Shown here: in pieces, positions 5,416 through 6,650 of the stretch | How positions within the stretch are numbered: the first letter of the stretch is position 1 | Layout: each line of letters opens with the position of its first letter | Assembly: GCA_009699645.1 (NCBI GenBank) | Contig: WLNU01000058.1 | Span: forward strand, 1-6,650 | Reading direction: 5' to 3' | DNA from: Actinomycetota bacterium | Lineage (GTDB): Bacteria > Actinomycetota > Actinomycetes > Nanopelagicales > Nanopelagicaceae | DNA: 6,650 nt | Notes under the pieces: model-generated | Seen by the model: the letters and a program-made list of their open reading frames with translations, nothing else | Databases searched by the model: none | What the model was told of the DNA's origin: nothing | Position numbers and translations under genes: made by a program

Positions 5416-6650
5416 ATGAAAAGCGACATGCCCTCAGGAATCGATATTGAAAACTCTTTAGTTAAGTTAGGAAGATATTTTTCTAAGGGAGTTGTCTCCG
5501 ATGATCTTCGTTCAATCACAAAAATCGGTGGACGCGAGGGTGATGACTTCTATCGTGATCGTTGGAGCCATGACAAAGTAGTTCGCTCTACGCATGGTGT
5601 TAACTGCACGGGCTCCTGTTCTTGGAAAGTCTATGTAAAAGATGGAATCATCACGTGGGAAACTCAACAAACTGATTATCCATCGGTCGGACCAGACTCC
5701 CCAGAGTATGAACCACGTGGCTGTCCACGTGGCGCAGCATTTTCTTGGTACACATATTCACCAACGCGAATTAGATTTCCATATGTTCGCGGACTTCTTC
5801 TTGATATGTATCGTGAAGCTAAATCTCGCTTAGGGGATCCCGTCTTGGCATGGGCCGACATAATGGATGATCCAATTCGTCGTGCAAAATATCAAAAGGC
5901 ACGAGGCAAAGGTGGATTGGTTCGCGCACAATGGGGAGAGATCTCTGAAATAATTGCTGCGGCCCATGTACATACAATTAAAAAGTATGGCCCTGATCGT
6001 GTCTTTGGCTTTTCTCCAATTCCAGCTATGTCAATGGCATCCCATGCTGCAGGTGCACGTTTTATCTCACTTATGGGTGGCTCAATGCTCTCCTTTTATG
6101 ATTGGTATGCAGACCTTCCTGTCGCATCTCCGCAGGTCTTTGGCGACCAGACTGATGTACCGGAGTCGGCCGATTGGTTTAACGCCTCCTATTTAATTAT
6201 GTGGGGCTCAAATGTTCCGGTAACTCGTACTCCCGATGCACACTTCATGACTGAGGCGAGGTATCGAGGTCAAAAAGTAATTGCTATTAGCCCCGATTAT
6301 GCCGATAACACAAAGTTTGCCGATGAGTGGGTCGCACCACATCCAGGAACAGATGGCGCACTCGGCATGGCAATGGGTCATGTTATTTTAAAGGAGTTTT
6401 TCGTTGATAAACAAACTCCGAGATTTACAGAGTATGTAAAGAAGTTCACAGATCTTCCCTATCTTGTCTCACTTCGGGAAAAAGATGGTGCCTGGGTACC
6501 AGATAAATTCCTGGTCGCATCTGATTTAGGTGATACATCTGAGGGCTCAAAGTTCAAGACTGTCGTGTTGGATTCAGCTAACGGTAATACGTATATTCCC
6601 AACGGCTCACTTGGTCATCGCTACAACGATGATTCGATGGGTAAATGGAA
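5416..6650 (+). CDS. narG: Respiratory nitrate reductase alpha subunit NarG, N-terminal third (cut by window end)
   Basis: NarG is the catalytic subunit of membrane-bound nitrate reductase. It reduces nitrate to nitrite at a Mo-bis-MGD centre on the cytoplasmic side, with electrons from quinol through NarI and NarH. The visible 411 residues (of about 1,230 in the family) align closely with E. coli NarG. The FS0 [4Fe-4S] ligands are H60, C64, C68 and C103 (STHGVNCTGSC, then EPRGCPRGA), with E. coli spacing. The Mo-ligand Asp is D233 in YDWYADLP (6112-6114), by alignment with E. coli D222 of the mature protein. QTDVPESADW and NVPVTRTPDAHF follow. The start is ATG 5416 with GAGAG at 5402-5406; ATG 5428 is possible. 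The frame stays open back to GTG 5320, but the added residues look non-coding. No twin-arginine signal is seen. narHJI would be expected beyond the edge. Confidence 0.95.
   Translation, partial: MKSDMPSGIDIENSLVKLGRYFSKGVVSDDLRSITKIGGREGDDFYRDRWSHDKVVRSTHGVNCTGSCSWKVYVKDGIITWETQQTDYPSVGPDSPEYEPRGCPRGAAFSWYTYSPTRIRFPYVRGLLLDMYREAKSRLGDPVLAWADIMDDPIRRAKYQKARGKGGLVRAQWGEISEIIAAAHVHTIKKYGPDRVFGFSPIPAMSMASHAAGARFISLMGGSMLSFYDWYADLPVASPQVFGDQTDVPESADWFNASYLIMWGSNVPVTRTPDAHFMTEARYRGQKVIAISPDYADNTKFADEWVAPHPGTDGALGMAMGHVILKEFFVDKQTPRFTEYVKKFTDLPYLVSLREKDGAWVPDKFLVASDLGDTSEGSKFKTVVLDSANGNTYIPNGSLGHRYNDDSMGKW

Noticed and set aside
5713..5733. Repeated CCACGTGGC, 12 nt apart, within narG
   Set aside because: It encodes the conserved PRG-C-PRG of the FS0 cluster region, so the repeat follows from the protein sequence and not from a regulatory site.
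1..6650. Mobile elements, CRISPR array, RNA genes, toxin-antitoxin or defence genes
   Set aside because: No transposase, integrase, regularly spaced repeats, tRNA-like cloverleaf or defence family was seen. Except for short spacers, the window is filled by the listed genes.

Overview
The window looks like a chromosomal piece of an actinobacterium with moderate-to-low GC, by eye in the mid-40s percent (not computed). The main clue is a response regulator and a histidine kinase that resemble the mycobacterial DevR/DevS (DosR/DosS/DosT) hypoxia and redox system almost motif for motif, next to nitrate respiration genes. Shine-Dalgarno sequences of the AAGGAG type are clear for most genes. An aquatic, facultatively nitrate-respiring actinobacterium would fit, but that lineage is inference. 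No mobile element, CRISPR array, tRNA or rRNA was seen.

Layout. (1) Bases 1-473, plus strand: the last 19 codons of an aldehyde dehydrogenase, then a complete DUF779 protein, the usual small partner of that dehydrogenase. A perfect 13-bp inverted repeat lies just inside the DUF779 gene. (2) Bases 491-1511, plus strand: a possible 17-codon leader ORF, a small DUF2249 protein with an H-x-C-x-C motif, and a DevR-like response regulator. (3) Bases 1508-5301, minus strand: read from 5301 downward, a NarK1-type nitrate transporter, a NarK2-type nitrate/nitrite transporter starting one base after the first one's stop, and a DevS-like kinase with a single GAF domain. The kinase and regulator genes converge, and their stop codons share bases. 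(4) Bases 5302-5415: the control region between the divergent narK and narG genes. (5) Base 5416 to the edge, plus strand: the first third of narG, the molybdenum catalytic subunit of respiratory nitrate reductase, cut by the window end.

How the genes may work together (inference): the kinase keeps the two GAF residues that in DevS/DosT are the haem ligand (His) and the distal-pocket Tyr. It may therefore sense O2, NO or CO and phosphorylate the neighbouring regulator. That regulator has the same DNA-contact residues as DevR, so it could bind DevR-like boxes, and two weak candidate dyads are present, one between narK and narG. The locus would then be a self-contained unit: gas or redox sensing controls nitrate uptake, nitrite export and nitrate reduction, with the sensor gene co-transcribed with the transporters. 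The aldehyde dehydrogenase and DUF2249 genes may be further members of the regulon.
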